From Homarus americanus (taxonomy: Eukaryota; Arthropoda; Malacostraca; Decapoda; Nephropidae), in the NCBI RefSeq assembly GCF_018991925.1, contig NW_024737068.1, forward strand, positions 3,101,353 through 3,165,352: a stretch of DNA of 64,000 nucleotides, given 5' to 3'. The position numbers were made by a program, and so were the translations under genes. The notes below the pieces were generated by a model. That model was not told the origin of the DNA and ran no database searches. It saw only the letters and a list, made by a program, of their open reading frames with translations. Shown in pieces: positions 36,684 through 46,354 of the stretch. Positions within the stretch are counted from its first letter, which is position 1; each line of letters starts with the position of its first letter.

Positions 36684-37131
36684 ACTCTGATCTAGAAGAA
36701 CTGAGAAATGCAGAGAGACCTGGCAGTTGTAGCATTAGTAAAATTTTGTGACAAGAGGTGCCGGTATGGCCAGCATAAGGACAGAACTAGACAATGTGAT
36801 ATAGTTGTGGCCAGAATTAGGATAGGATACAGACACATCTGGCAAGTTAGTAACGCTGTACCGCTAGGGGGCAGGGAAAAAACACTTTTATTTGAGTTGC
36901 AGGCTGCACTTTTCAGGCATCGTTTGTATGGCTGTAACAAACACCTGTGCAAAATTTCATGCCATTTCATGCATACTTACCCTGCCGCATCGCGAACGAC
37001 TTTTTGTCAACTTTTAGTGTATACCAAAAATTTGGTGTCATTTAATGTTTTCCAGGATAATGATAAATTTTACATGGGTGACATCGATTTAATTCACATA
37101 TTATTTTACAGGTACACCGTATAGAAAATCA

Positions 37132-38928
37132 TTACAAGTTCACATTGAAATTCTTTTTTGTGCGGAACCTTGGCATCATTTTCCTAGACAATAATCTTTG
37201 CCTAATATATCCATCTCTCGATTCGTATCCCGTCACTTCAGTGCAAGCTTCAGTCATCACTTTTATGCCTCTCTCGACCGCCTGAGTGCTGTTTGGCCAC
37301 TTGGGCACCACTAATGGTGTCTCAAGAATGTCATTAACCTGTAGATTTGACAGAGAAGCAATGTAAGGAGGCTCAGTCTTGAGTTCATTCCTCCAGTTAA
37401 TCATGGAATGATAGTTTTTTGCTTGCCACTTTAGTTTCGGAGTCACCACCTTTCTCATGTTGACTACAGGAGGCACATCCTCATTCCCATCTCCATCTTT
37501 ACCCTCCTCATCAGTATAGTTTAACAAATTCTCGTCAACAGCAGCATCAGAATCTTCCTCCTCCTCTTCAGATCTGCCAGTGCATTCTTCCTTTTGCTGA
37601 TTCTCCTCTCTAATTTTTCTTATCATTGAGACAGCTTTTTCTCTAACAGTCATGTCCTCATCTGCACACATACCAAGAAGAAGTTGATCTGTGTGGGCGA
37701 AGTATGCATTTCTCTGGACAGCCTTCTTCACTATCGTCTCCTCCTCACTATTCAGGTGTTTCATATATAGCAGGGACTGGAATACGTTCCTTGAGCCGTG
37801 TGTTACGTAAGGGTGTATCTTGATGTAAAACCACATTGGAGCACTGAACTTTATTATTGTAATGACAATTCTTTTCAACTCATGGCTGGGTCTTGATGTT
37901 GCTACATACAGCCTGAGGATTCTACTCCATAAGGTGTTCCACCTTGACACACAGGGAGGACCTGGCTCAATAGCAGCCAAGTCATCTTCAACAACACCTG
38001 TGATAACTCCTTTACAAATCCTATACAGGTATTTCTGATCCCAGGACAGATCTTTCTCCACTTCATCATTAAACACAGGGAAATCAGGGAAACTGACTGG
38101 CTGGAAGGCGACAACTGGAAGCTCAGACAAAGACTCCTTGATCTGCTTTCCAATGGGACCACGCCAATGCTCAGGACCACTTGGTTTACCATCATAGTGA
38201 TAAAAAACTGCGCGGAAAGGCAGCTCATTTCCGTGAAGCTGACATATGAAATAATGGAGCGGGTGACCAAGTAACATTTCAAGATGATGAATGACTCCAT
38301 TTTCTGATCCTACATTTACATTGGTTCCATCACAACCAACACACACAATGGGCTGCTGGGTTAGATTTTTCTCCACCAGAAACTCGTGAATAGTTTTGGC
38401 AATCTGCTTTCCGTGTCCAGTCTTGGGAGTCACATGTGTGAGATATTCATTGCCAGGCTCAACCATGATGACATAATGATCTTTCACTATCATCCTCGAA
38501 CTCCATTTCTCGGTCTTCTCATTCTTTATCATCACACGAGTGGCGGTCTTCTTACCATCAAAATAGAGTGACGTCAAATTATCTAAACTAGCCATCTCAA
38601 TTTCTTGCCTCTTAAATCGGTATTTTTGTCTCGCATCCCGCAGCTTATGTTGTCCAATAACCTGACTCTTGTCATCCTTTGTGATAATGCCATAGTCAGT
38701 TAATGTGGCAGTAGCAATGGCAGCTCCAGCATAATCACTAATCAAGTATCGGTCACAAGCGGCAGCCAGTGTAGGGAGTCTTGTCCGGTTCTGTGAACTG
38801 GTGTCTGTCAGAGCCCTGATAATCAATATAGACATAGCACCATACTCATCTGCAACAAGACAACTTAAATGAAATAAGAGATATGAAAAATAAGTTGATA
38901 AACACTGAACAGAACATTGCACCGCCAC
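37132..38928 (-). CDS. X-family DDE-type transposase, uninterrupted (X3)
   Basis: 598 codons without a stop. Likely catalytic residues are D124 in LTSLYFDGKKTATRV, D200 in VCVGCDGTNVNVG, and E552 in NSTQAVERGIKVMTEACTEV. A CQLHGNELPF block (C229, H232) gives the CxxH seen after the second Asp in Mutator, hAT, P and related transposases. Residues 455-490 are very acidic. The Cys-rich N-terminus seen in X1 is absent. The natural start may be Met32 (ATG at 38835-38833), because a strong 3' splice site (polypyrimidine then TTGCAG) ends at 38850, suggesting that this is the last exon of a longer gene. Similar predicted proteins are common in invertebrate genomes, but I cannot assign a superfamily. 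Confidence 0.78.
   Translation of the reverse strand: MAVQCSVQCLSTYFSYLLFHLSCLVADEYGAMSILIIRALTDTSSQNRTRLPTLAAACDRYLISDYAGAAIATATLTDYGIITKDDKSQVIGQHKLRDARQKYRFKRQEIEMASLDNLTSLYFDGKKTATRVMIKNEKTEKWSSRMIVKDHYVIMVEPGNEYLTHVTPKTGHGKQIAKTIHEFLVEKNLTQQPIVCVGCDGTNVNVGSENGVIHHLEMLLGHPLHYFICQLHGNELPFRAVFYHYDGKPSGPEHWRGPIGKQIKESLSELPVVAFQPVSFPDFPVFNDEVEKDLSWDQKYLYRICKGVITGVVEDDLAAIEPGPPCVSRWNTLWSRILRLYVATSRPSHELKRIVITIIKFSAPMWFYIKIHPYVTHGSRNVFQSLLYMKHLNSEEETIVKKAVQRNAYFAHTDQLLLGMCADEDMTVREKAVSMIRKIREENQQKEECTGRSEEEEEDSDAAVDENLLNYTDEEGKDGDGNEDVPPVVNMRKVVTPKLKWQAKNYHSMINWRNELKTEPPYIASLSNLQVNDILETPLVVPKWPNSTQAVERGIKVMTEACTEVTGYESRDGYIRQRLLSRKMMPRFRTKKNFNVNL
38850..38890 (-). promoter_or_regulatory. Candidate 3' splice site upstream of X3 transposase
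   Basis: On the minus strand TTTCATTTAAGTTGTCTTG, then TTGCAG followed by ATGAGTATGG: a pyrimidine-rich stretch and AG acceptor at 38850. If used, the residues read before it (MAVQCSV...CLV) are intronic. No matching 5' splice site with coding exon lies between here and the element end at 39089. Confidence 0.4.
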
Positions 38929-39448
38929 AGCGGCTGTTTGGCTAGTACTGTAGGTAAATTTAAAAATTTCAGTAGAAAATGCGGCAGACTAAACCTCGAC
39001 ATATCAGCTTCAAATTTGGCATGGAGTCTTAGATATGTATAAGGAACAATGCCTGAAGAGTGCAGCTTTGAGCAAAATTTCACGGCCCCCTGTACCCATA
39101 CCTGGACACCCAGCATGTAAACTTTGTGATAAACCTTTAAAGCATACACTTGAACACTATATTATTGAATATGACACGTTTCAAAGATTCCAGGCCACCT
39201 GGCTTATTGTATAATGAACTTTGTATTTACTACATTGAAGCAGGTGTGCTTGAGGACATTCTTGCTGTTTATCCAAAATTTGCTAGCCCACATTGATTAG
39301 TCTTCAATTAGAATATGATGTCCAATGTATATGGACCACTGTCCTGCATGGTAGTGAACAGTGACATCACCCACATGACTCTGACCTACAGTATATATAC
39401 TGCTAATGAATAAGAACATAAGAACATAAGAATGGAGGAAACTGCAGC

Positions 39449-39462
39449 GGGCCTATTGGCCC
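39449..39462 (-). other. Conserved 3'-end hairpin of CR1 copy D
   Basis: GGGCC and GGCCC flank an AATA loop (minus strand). Subfamily II has AGGCC and GGCCT around AACC at the same place (7361-7374, 30010-30023). The closing pair changes on both sides while pairing is kept. Likely part of the RNA structure recognised by the element's RT. Confidence 0.65.
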
Positions 39463-39479
39463 ATACTGGGCAGTCCCGT

Positions 39480-40115
39480 TTACAACCAACCCCTATTGCT
39501 CATATGAGCATCCAACCTATGTTTGAAGCAATTCAGCGTATTCGAGTTAATGATGATATTTGGTAACTTGTTCCATTCATCCACTACTCTGTTTCCAAAC
39601 CAGTGTTTACCTATTTCACGCCTAAATCTAAATTTGTCTAATTTAAAACCATTGTTACGAGTTCGCTCCTGGTTGGATAATTTGAGTACCTTTGTAATGT
39701 CCCCTTTGTTTAGCCCTGTCTTCCACTTATACACCTCTATCAGGTCGCCCCTCGCTCTACGTCTCTCGAGGGAGTGCAAATTAAGATGCTTTAACCTGTC
39801 TCTATACTCAAGGTTCCTAATGCCCGGGATTAGTCTTGTCATTCTCCTCTGAATTCTTTCCAAGGATTCTATATCCATTCTGTAATACGGTGACCAGAAC
39901 TGAACTGCGTAATCCAGGTGTGGTCTCACAAGAGCAAGATACAGTTTTAGGATGACCTCGCTAGTCTTGTAACTAACACTCCTTTGTATGAACCCAAGTA
40001 CTTTATTAGCCTTGTTACGAGCAAAAACACATTGTTTACTTGGCTTAAGGTTCCTACTTATCATTACTCCTAAATCTCTCTCGCAGTCGGATTTCTCTAT
40101 GGCATCGTTGTTCAT
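39480..40115 (-). pseudogene. RT C-terminal part, CR1 copy D
   Basis: 211 codons with KSDCERDLGVMISRNLKPSK, QCVFARNKANKVLGFIQRS, LYLALVRPHLDYAVQFWSPY, LERIQRRMTRLIPGIRN, LERRRARGDLIEVYKW, then FKLDKFRFRREIGKHW and NRVVDEWNKLPN, ending at the natural stop. It is separated from the catalytic RT only by a nonsense change at 40158-40160 (TGT to TAA at the Cys of NVDKCKVLSIG). Confidence 0.9.
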
Positions 40116-40160
40116 CTGGTATCTGGTTTCCCTGTTTACATCTCCTATACTGAGTACTTT

Positions 40161-40448
40161 TTATTTGTCCACGTTGAATTTCATCTGCCATTTTTCAGAC
40201 CATTCGAAAAATTTGTTTAGATCTTCCTGTAGTTTTGCTGAGTCCTCGTCAGATTTAATAACACGTCCTATTTTAGTGTCATCAGCAAATTTACTTATGT
40301 TGCTGTCTATGCCGATATCTATGTCGTTTATGTATATAATAAATAATAATGGTCCAAGTACTGAGCCTTGGGGAACTCCACTTGTGACGTTGCTCCAATG
40401 GGACTTAGTGCCGTTAATGCTCACTGCTGTTTCCTGTCCTGTAACCAC
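40161..40448 (-). pseudogene. RT catalytic segment, CR1 copy D
   Basis: Contains [20 protein letters not shown], then FADDTKIGR (FADD at 40278-40289), [20 protein letters not shown]. Ends at the premature stop. The frameshift near 40490 separates it from the N-terminal RT. Otherwise all RT blocks are present. Confidence 0.9.
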
Positions 40449-40469
40449 GCCCTAATCCATTTAAGGATG

Positions 40470-41900
40470 TCACCTTTGATGCCATGAGCTTACCTTTCTA
40501 ATTAGTCTTTCGTGGGGGACTCTGTCGAAGGCTTTGCTAAAGTCGAGATATACCACATCATAATTGTGCCCCTCGTCCACCGATTCGAAAACTGATGAAA
40601 AGAATGTTAATAGATTAGTTAGACAAGAACGTCCGCTTGTGAAGCCATGCTGGGAATCATTGATCAATAGGTGCTTCTCCAGGTGATTTCGAATAGAGTT
40701 TGAAATGATTGCTTCCAGTAATTTGCCTACTATTGATGTTAGACTGATTGGGCGGTAGTTAGAGGATAGTGATCTATCCCCCTTCTTGAAAATCGGTATT
40801 ACATTCGCTATCCTCCAGGATTCTGGTACTACACCTGTTTTTAAGGACATGTTAAACAACTTTGCTAAGGGCATACTAAGCTCTTCCTTACATTCCTTTA
40901 ATACTCTGGCAAATATCTCATCGGGACCAGGTGACTTATTAGGCTTTAGTTTGTCTATTTGCTTACTAACATCGTTACTAGTCACTACTATCTCACTTAA
41001 TTTGTTTTCTTCACTATCTCTGAATAGAGTCGGTGCCTCGGGTATCATGTTTAGATTTTCGGTGGTGAAAACTGTTGAAAAATATTTATTCAAATTATTG
41101 CTCATTTCTCCGTCGTTATCAGTGAGCTCGCCGGAGTCTGACCGTATTGGTCCAATCTTTTCTCGTGTTTTAGTTTGATACATTTGGTAGAATCCTTTGG
41201 GGTTTGTCTTCGCCTCCCTTGCTATCCTTACCTCATTATTCCTCTTTGCTTTCCTTATCTCGGTTTTAACTCTACTCGCCAATACCCTATAATAGTCCCG
41301 GAGGTGAATTTCGCCACGATTTATCCTTCTACCTATAGCCTTCCTTTGGCCAATGATGTTCTTTAAATAATTATTTATCCATTTAGGGTCATTGTTGTCT
41401 GATCTGAGTTTTTTGTATGGTATGTTCTGCCTTTGTGCATTAAGTAACTCACTATTTAAATTATCGTGGAACTCGGCAATCTCAGATCTCGTTATCAGGT
41501 CGGTGTCATCTGTGAGGTTCACGGCCAAGCGCGACACCCCCTCTCTCAGCTGCCTCTTTAAACTGTCAAAGTTTGCCCTTCTGAAATCTGGTACTTTAGT
41601 GGAATTTTCCTTACGTCTGCCCTGAAAATCTAACTGGAATCGAATTTCTTTGTGATCGCTGTTTGCAAGTTCGTTCCCTACCTCGACATTGCTAATGAGG
41701 TTTTCTCTGTTCGTCAGAACTAAATCCAGTATATTATTACCCCGTGTGGGTTCGGTTATATGTTGACTTAGGAAACAGTCCTGGATCGTCTCGAGAAAAT
41801 CCTCTGATTCTGAGTTACCCGTAAGGACAGTCCAATCTATTTGGCCAAAGTTAAAGTCGCCTACTATACAGACTTTGTTGTGTATGGAAGCCCTGCGCAT
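40470..41900 (-). pseudogene. Endonuclease C-terminus, linker and RT N-terminus, CR1 copy D
   Basis: A 476-codon stretch: KVCIVGDFNFGQIDW, GNNILDLVLTNRENLI, ANSDHKEIRF (the endonuclease Asp-His block), a basic linker with KAKRNNEVRIAREAKTNPKG, NKYFSTVFTTENLN, LKPNKSPGPDEIFARVLKEC, IPIFKKGDRSLSSNYRPISL, NDSQHGFTSGRSCLTNLLTF and motif A VVYLDFSKAFDRVPHERL. The frame is lost just after this point by a small deletion near 40490 and joins the upstream endonuclease piece through a one-base shift near 41940. Confidence 0.92.
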
Positions 41901-42415
41901 TTCATCCCAGATAAGTCGCTCATTGACGCTATCAAGATTGGGGGTCTATATATTACCCCTGTGATTAATTTTTCCCGACCGTCGCTTAATTCTATCCAAA
42001 TTGTTTCTGTATTCCTCTCAGTTTTTATTTCCTTATTTATTTCACACTTCAGATTATCCCTAACATAGATTGCTACTCCGCCTCCTTTCCTGGTCTGCCT
42101 ATCGGTATGGAACAGTTTGTAACCCGCAATTTGGTATTCGACTGGTAATTCACGTGTGTCTAGGTTGATCCATGTTTCAGTGAATGCAATTATATCGATT
42201 TCTTCGGTACATACCAAGGCCTTAATATCATCCATTTTGTTTCTCATACTTCTACTGTTCGCGTAGTATACATTTAAGTTAGTCGTGTTCTGAGTCCTTC
42301 CCTTACCGCGTTTAGTTTTAAACTCCCTGTCTAATTTAGTTTTGTCATCATTCCTAACACTATTTCCCTGTAATCTTTCGCCTTGTTTACCCGCTCCCAC
42401 TGCAGTCTCCTCCAC
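41864..42415 (-). pseudogene. ORF2 start and AP endonuclease N-terminus, CR1 copy D
   Basis: Probable ORF2 start region. It contains TTNLNVYYANSRSMRNKMDD, IDIIAFTETWINLD (catalytic Glu), YKLFHTDRQTRKGGGVAIYV and GREKLITGVIYRPP, where a one-base shift moves reading to the following piece. ORF2 begins 21 bp after the ORF1 stop, in the usual order for this group. Confidence 0.88.
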
Positions 42416-42435
42416 CCCCGTGCTCCTATGTTCTC

Positions 42436-43311
42436 TTAGCAGTTTAAAGACTTCGATATCTTTTGAACTGCCCCCTCTAGAGCCCCAGCCAGGGTTGCTA
42501 CTCCATCCCTAGACAGGTGCACCCCATCCCTAGCATAAAGGTCCCTTCTGCCATAGAAGTTGTCCCAGTTGTCAATGAATGGGACTGATATTGACTTGCA
42601 ATATCTGTCAAGACGGTCGTTGACACCAACTGCCCTTGACAACCATTCACTGCCAACTCTCCTTCTAGGCAGGACACCGCATATGATAGGGATCCCTCCC
42701 TTAGTCCTAATACGATCTATGGCTGCCTTGAACTTATCAAGAAGTTCCTCGCTCCTACACCGGCCAATATCATTGCCTCCTGCACTGAGGCAGATAATGG
42801 GTTTGTTCCCATTACCAGACAAGATATTGTCCATCCTGTCAACTATATCCCCCACCCCAGCTCCTGGCAAACACACCCTCATCCTATTTTTGTTTTTACC
42901 ACAAAAGGCCCTGTCCATGTACCTTACCTGTGAGTCACCAACAATTAAAGTTTTTATACCTTCCTTGTCATCCCTGCCCCTGACTGTACTAACGTCCAAT
43001 TCGTCTATCAAGGGACTGAACGGGTTGGTACACTTAGCTGTTGTTGTCGTTGTTGTCGTATCCTTTGAGTGCTTCTTGACCACCAGCTTGGTCCTCCCAC
43101 TACTCACGACTTTCCACTCGTTTGATTTTTCGTCAGACACTGGCTTTACTCGTCCAGCCTCTCCTTTTAACTTCGCCAGCTCTTTCCTTAATTTCAGGTT
43201 CTCCAACGTGGCCCTCTCAATTTCTAACTTGGCCCTCGCCAATTCTTCAGTGGACCACTCCAGTTTGGTCAACAAACTCTCATACCCAAGACCGCACATA
43301 TCACTGGCCAT
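42436..43311 (-). CDS. CR1 ORF1 protein: coiled coil plus SGNH esterase-like, intact (copy D)
   Basis: 291 residues, complete from MASDMCGLGYESLL to the stop. Residues 10-52 form a Leu/Glu/Lys coiled coil. 60-120 is a basic linker with a Thr run. The SGNH-type domain follows: IVGDSQVRYMDRAF with Ser127, GGND at 178-181, and DGVH with Asp262 and His265, the block I, III and V residues of GDSL/SGNH hydrolases. The oxyanion Gly block (LPGAGVGDIVDRMD) is at 149-161. Esterase-type ORF1 proteins are described in CR1-like LINEs and are thought to act with RNA in transport or integration. The substrate is unknown. Initiation at 43311 fits the coiled-coil start and matches copy A/B starts (MASVVAGD). 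Confidence 0.92.
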   Translation of the reverse strand: MASDMCGLGYESLLTKLEWSTEELARAKLEIERATLENLKLRKELAKLKGEAGRVKPVSDEKSNEWKVVSSGRTKLVVKKHSKDTTTTTTTAKCTNPFSPLIDELDVSTVRGRDDKEGIKTLIVGDSQVRYMDRAFCGKNKNRMRVCLPGAGVGDIVDRMDNILSGNGNKPIICLSAGGNDIGRCRSEELLDKFKAAIDRIRTKGGIPIICGVLPRRRVGSEWLSRAVGVNDRLDRYCKSISVPFIDNWDNFYGRRDLYARDGVHLSRDGVATLAGALEGAVQKISKSLNC

Positions 43312-43527
43312 ATCTGATAATTATCCCTCTGGAGCTAACCCTGCCGTGACCTTTCCCCTAGTGAGGTCAGAACACAAATAAGATCTATTCTTTTTTGTAT
43401 CAACCTCTGTCCTGCGTGGCGGTGAGAAGTGATACCACCCTCAGTGTCAAGACGTGACTAAATTACTCAGAATAGGCAAACTGTACTCCAAGTTTTGTCA
43501 ATAAATTTGTTAAACTAAAAAAAAACT

Positions 43528-43690
43528 ACAGCATGTCAGTGGCTCATGTCTTTGTTATATTATGTCGGTGAGGGATTTCTATATTCGGTTGCGACTAATT
43601 CATGTTTATCATGCCAGTGACTTCTATCATTATTTGATCATGTCTCGATACATACATGTCTTCATTTTATTTTGTCGGATAATGGGTCAC
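43528..43690 (+). repeat. Degenerate minisatellite, block 2
   Basis: Units such as CATGTCAGTGGCTCATGTCT and TATGTCGGTGAGGGATT, weaker than block 1 but clearly the same repeat. It resumes just after the A-run of LINE copy 2. Confidence 0.6.
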
Positions 43691-43896
43691 TCAAATAGTA
43701 TGTGTTACCGCAAACAAATATTTTGTTAGGTTGTAAGTCATGTCATGTTTATTGGGCATGCCTGCCAGTATATAGAGTAACGAGTTAATGGAGAGAGAGA
43801 GAGACAAGGAGAATTGATGGTGTTGTGTGTGGGGAAATGTGTCAGCCCAGGCAGCGACTTGCGACAGAGGGGCACTGACAGGCTGACACTCTAGCG

Positions 43897-44543
43897 CAGG
43901 GGTGTCAAACATGCGGCCCGACACACTCTTGCATGCGGCCCAAGGCCCATTTGCTCTCCAGCATTACCTTGAAGAGCTAAAACTAAATAGTGAGTGTATC
44001 CCTCTGCTGAATAAAATAATTGAGGTCCAGTGTGATTCTGTGTTGAGGAACAAGTTTTCGAGTGTTGATATTGGCATATTTTATCAATATTTTGGTCCAA
44101 ATTATCCCAGGAATAAATGTTTTGCCTCAAAGATTATGTCAATGTTCGAAAGTACATTTGTCTTTGAACAACTCTTTTCTGTGATGAACTTGAACAAGTC
44201 TTGGCTTCGGTCTCAACTTACTGATGCGCACCTTAATTCAATACTGAAGGTTGCTACAGCTCAGTCGTTAGTGTCAAACTTTGATGCAATGGTTCATACC
44301 AAGAGGTGCCAATTATCAGGAAGCAGCAGTAGCAAACAATAAGTTTGATCAAGGTAAGTAAACACTTGATTTGTTTGTTTTTAAGGGTTTCGCACGAGCT
44401 CAGACTAAATCCACCTTTCTTATTTTGTCGTACTAGTCACCTAAGAGGTGAATGCGAAGTGCTCATAATTATGTTACTTGGCCCGCATACTGTGTACTCA
44501 TATTAAATCTGGCCCGCCTTGGCAAATGAGTTTGACACCCCTG
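43897..44543 (+). mobile_element. hAT deletion derivative encoding only the transposase C-terminus
   Basis: The ends are inverted: CAGGGGTGTCAAACATGCGG on the left and CAGGGGTGTCAAACTCATTT on the reverse strand at the right, followed inside by G/C-rich GGCCCG. This end type and the encoded protein place it in the hAT superfamily. It is 647 bp. No clean 8-bp duplication is visible (CTCTAGCG against CTAGCTCT), so the flanks have changed or the ends are slightly misplaced. Confidence 0.82.
43911..44342 (+). pseudogene. hAT transposase C-terminal dimerisation region
   Basis: An open frame runs from inside the left terminal repeat to 44342. Recognisable part: NKCFASKIMSMFESTFVFEQ, then LFSVMNLNKSWLRSQLTDAH and LNSILKVATAQ, the E-x-x-F-S-x-M-x-x-x-K-S-x-x-R-x-x-L-x-D-x-H block of the dimerisation domain in the hAT group that includes GTF2IRD2-like proteins. 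The catalytic core is absent, so the element depended on another copy. Confidence 0.82.
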
Positions 44544-44844
44544 CTAGCTCTTACCATCATAGGATGAACACCTAACCTATTCAGTTTGAGACCTTCAACA
44601 CGTAAGTTTTACCTGTACTTAAGTTTACTCAGGTAGACTGTGTCCATTGTATTTTTTTATCATTGTGACAACATGGAAATATGGCAATTAAACATTTATG
44701 TATGATTACCTACGTATGATTTAGTATTTGAAATACTAAGAATGAATTGTATTCAACAGTTTTGACCGAATTATAACGTTCAAGTTCAACGTGACGGGTC
44801 TTATTATCCCTTAATCACCCTTAAGGCAATTAAAGTATGTACCC

Positions 44845-44940
44845 TATCATATTGGTGACTCATGAATTTAACGTGGAGGTGACTCATGTTTATATTATAT
44901 CATGCTGTGACTCATGTTTACAGTATATTACTGTATACAT
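44845..44940 (+). repeat. Degenerate minisatellite, block 3
   Basis: Units ATATTGGTGACTCATGAATT, ACGTGGAGGTGACTCATG, and TCATGCTGTGACTCATG at 25-30 bp spacing. Same repeat as 36078-36240. Confidence 0.6.
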
Positions 44941-45639
44941 ACTTACAGTTTATAATGACGGTGGCGTATTGTACCTGCCATGTTTAGCTTTAATAGTTTT
45001 ACAGTGAGACTGAGGAATCCTCCGCCTACATCATGCCAAGCACCGAGAGGTTGAGAAGTGCTAAATTCTACTTTCAGGATTTAACCGTCTTTTGAATAAC
45101 ACCAACGATAACTTGAAGAAAATAGTGCTGGGGTTTGTCACCTTTACCGTGTGTGGGTGACGCTTGTGAATTTTCTACCATCTCAGAGAAATGCAGTTTT
45201 GAAGGGTGTAAAACTCTTACTTAACTATAGCAACTGTTTAGAATGCCCATTATCAAGAACTACAGAGCATGTCTCTCTTCTTTAGCAAAGTGCACAACCA
45301 TTACGTTAAGCACGCTGGTTTGACTCCGACTCTCTTGCTGATGAACTACAAATCTATGATTTCTAGTTTGCTTGTAACTTTGGTTCCTGTTTGTCACATA
45401 GTTTCTTGCTAACGGGGACTATTCAGTATTATAATTCACATGATTGTTCTGTTCTTATCACATTTATCGATGTATCTGAAGTGTTTAACAAAGAAGAAGA
45501 CACAGAAATTCTATGATACTTGCCTCAATAATATAAGTGACTTAAGTATTTATCTGTATCATATATAGGAAGCTGCTGTAAGAGTACTGTACTATCTCAC
45601 TGTTTTTCTTAATAAGTAAAGATGTTCAACCCGGTAATC

Positions 45640-45835
45640 TACTGTTTACGTTTAAAGGACTACAATCCAGTACTGTTGGCTGCCGTATTGGAAACATATG
45701 TGTAAATGCGTGTTGCTATGATGATGATCTAGTTGTGTTAGGTCCTGCTGACAAAGCTATGGGGATAATGATAGAGGTTTGTGAACAATATCTTACACCT
45801 AGGTCCAGGACACGAGCCTCGGTGACTGTAAACTC
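45640..45835 (+). pseudogene. Decayed LINE reverse transcriptase scrap
   Basis: One plus-strand frame reads TVGCRIGNICVNACCYDDDLV, then VLGPADKAMGIMIEVCEQYL. The G.R.G...N...YADD.V.L.PS..G...ml..C..Y pattern is the RT motif C region of several LINE clades. Here the YADD is YDDD. Nothing else of the element was firmly recognised, although weak LINE-like wording continues on both sides. Confidence 0.5.
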
Positions 45836-46354
45836 TCCCTGCTGTTATTACTCTCATGTGAAACTAAAGAGTGCGTAGGAAAATTTCTTATTATTACTCT
45901 GAGAAACACCTGCTCATAATATTATTTTCTCAAGGAGCTTATTGAGGAATTAAGTTATTCAAGAGTTAGTTATTACCTGAGGTGTGTGGGGCCAGTGTAA
46001 TAAAATCTTGAATAAGCTGAGGTGGAATGACAGATGTTCTGAAGAATCACCTCACGCTGAAGTCAATATTATCATATGAAACTTAAAAGGAATAAGGTAC
46101 TGTACATCGTCAACATTTTTATTCATCATTGTAATGGAAAAGTAGCTAATAACATGCTAAGGCGGCAGAAGACCTCACACTCACCGACGTCACAGTCAGA
46201 GGTGAGGCACATTACTGCATCGTCACGTCTTAGTTAACGATGGCTAGTGTGCTCTATTATGACAAGGGTTGACACAGCTCTCTCATAAGAACATAAGAAC
46301 ATAAGAATGGAGGAAACTGCAGCGGGCCTATTGGCCCATACTGGGCAGTCCCGT

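Larger units (their letters stand above)
36867..39089 (-). mobile_element. DNA transposon X3 with a complete-looking transposase frame
   Basis: The ends are inverted: GGGGGCAGGGAAAAAACAC on the left and GGGGCCGTGAAATTTTGC on the reverse strand at the right, both followed by GCTGCACT.TTCAGGCAT about 35-50 bp inside. Flanking sequence is CTGTACCGCTA (36856-36866) and CTGTACCCATA (39090-39100), an 11-bp duplication with two mismatches. The empty site CTGTACCCATA is at 34958-34968 in LINE copy 1. Total 2223 bp, carrying one 598-codon frame. This is a different subfamily from X1/X2 but has the same duplication length. Confidence 0.83.
39411..43378 (-). mobile_element. CR1-like LINE copy D (subfamily I), nearly complete
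   Basis: The 3' end has three AAGAACAT-type octamers from about 39411 and the hairpin GGGCCTATTGGCCC (39449-39462). The 5' end is just past GAGGTCAGAACACAAA at about 43376. About 3.97 kb with intact ORF1 and an ORF2 broken only by two frameshifts (near 41940 and 40490) and one stop at 40158-40160. It lies in the 3' UTR of LINE copy 2. The flanks share ATAAG, so a short target duplication is possible but merges with the octamer tail. It is the best-preserved CR1 here and the reference for reading copies C and E. Confidence 0.92.
36241..43525 (+). mobile_element. RNase H-bearing LINE copy 2, interrupted by X3 and CR1 copy D
   Basis: Starts at CAATCAAGTGAATGTTATG within the RNase H domain and aligns with copy 1 throughout: RNase H 36250-36640, Cys/His tail 36815-36866 and 39090-39290, 3' UTR 39295-39410 and 43379-43516, then a short A9 run (43517-43525). 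X3 sits between 36867 and 39089 and CR1 copy D between 39411 and 43378. In both cases copy 1 provides the uninterrupted sequence. It is 5' truncated and inserted in the minisatellite. Confidence 0.82.

Noticed and set aside
37132..38928. Host gene interpretation of the 598-codon frame
   Set aside because: It is enclosed by inverted ends and an 11-bp duplication inside a LINE, and shares catalytic-type blocks with the X1 and X2 copies.
43889..44551. 8-bp target duplication for the hAT derivative
   Set aside because: Flanks CTCTAGCG and CTAGCTCT do not match. I did not want to force an alignment.
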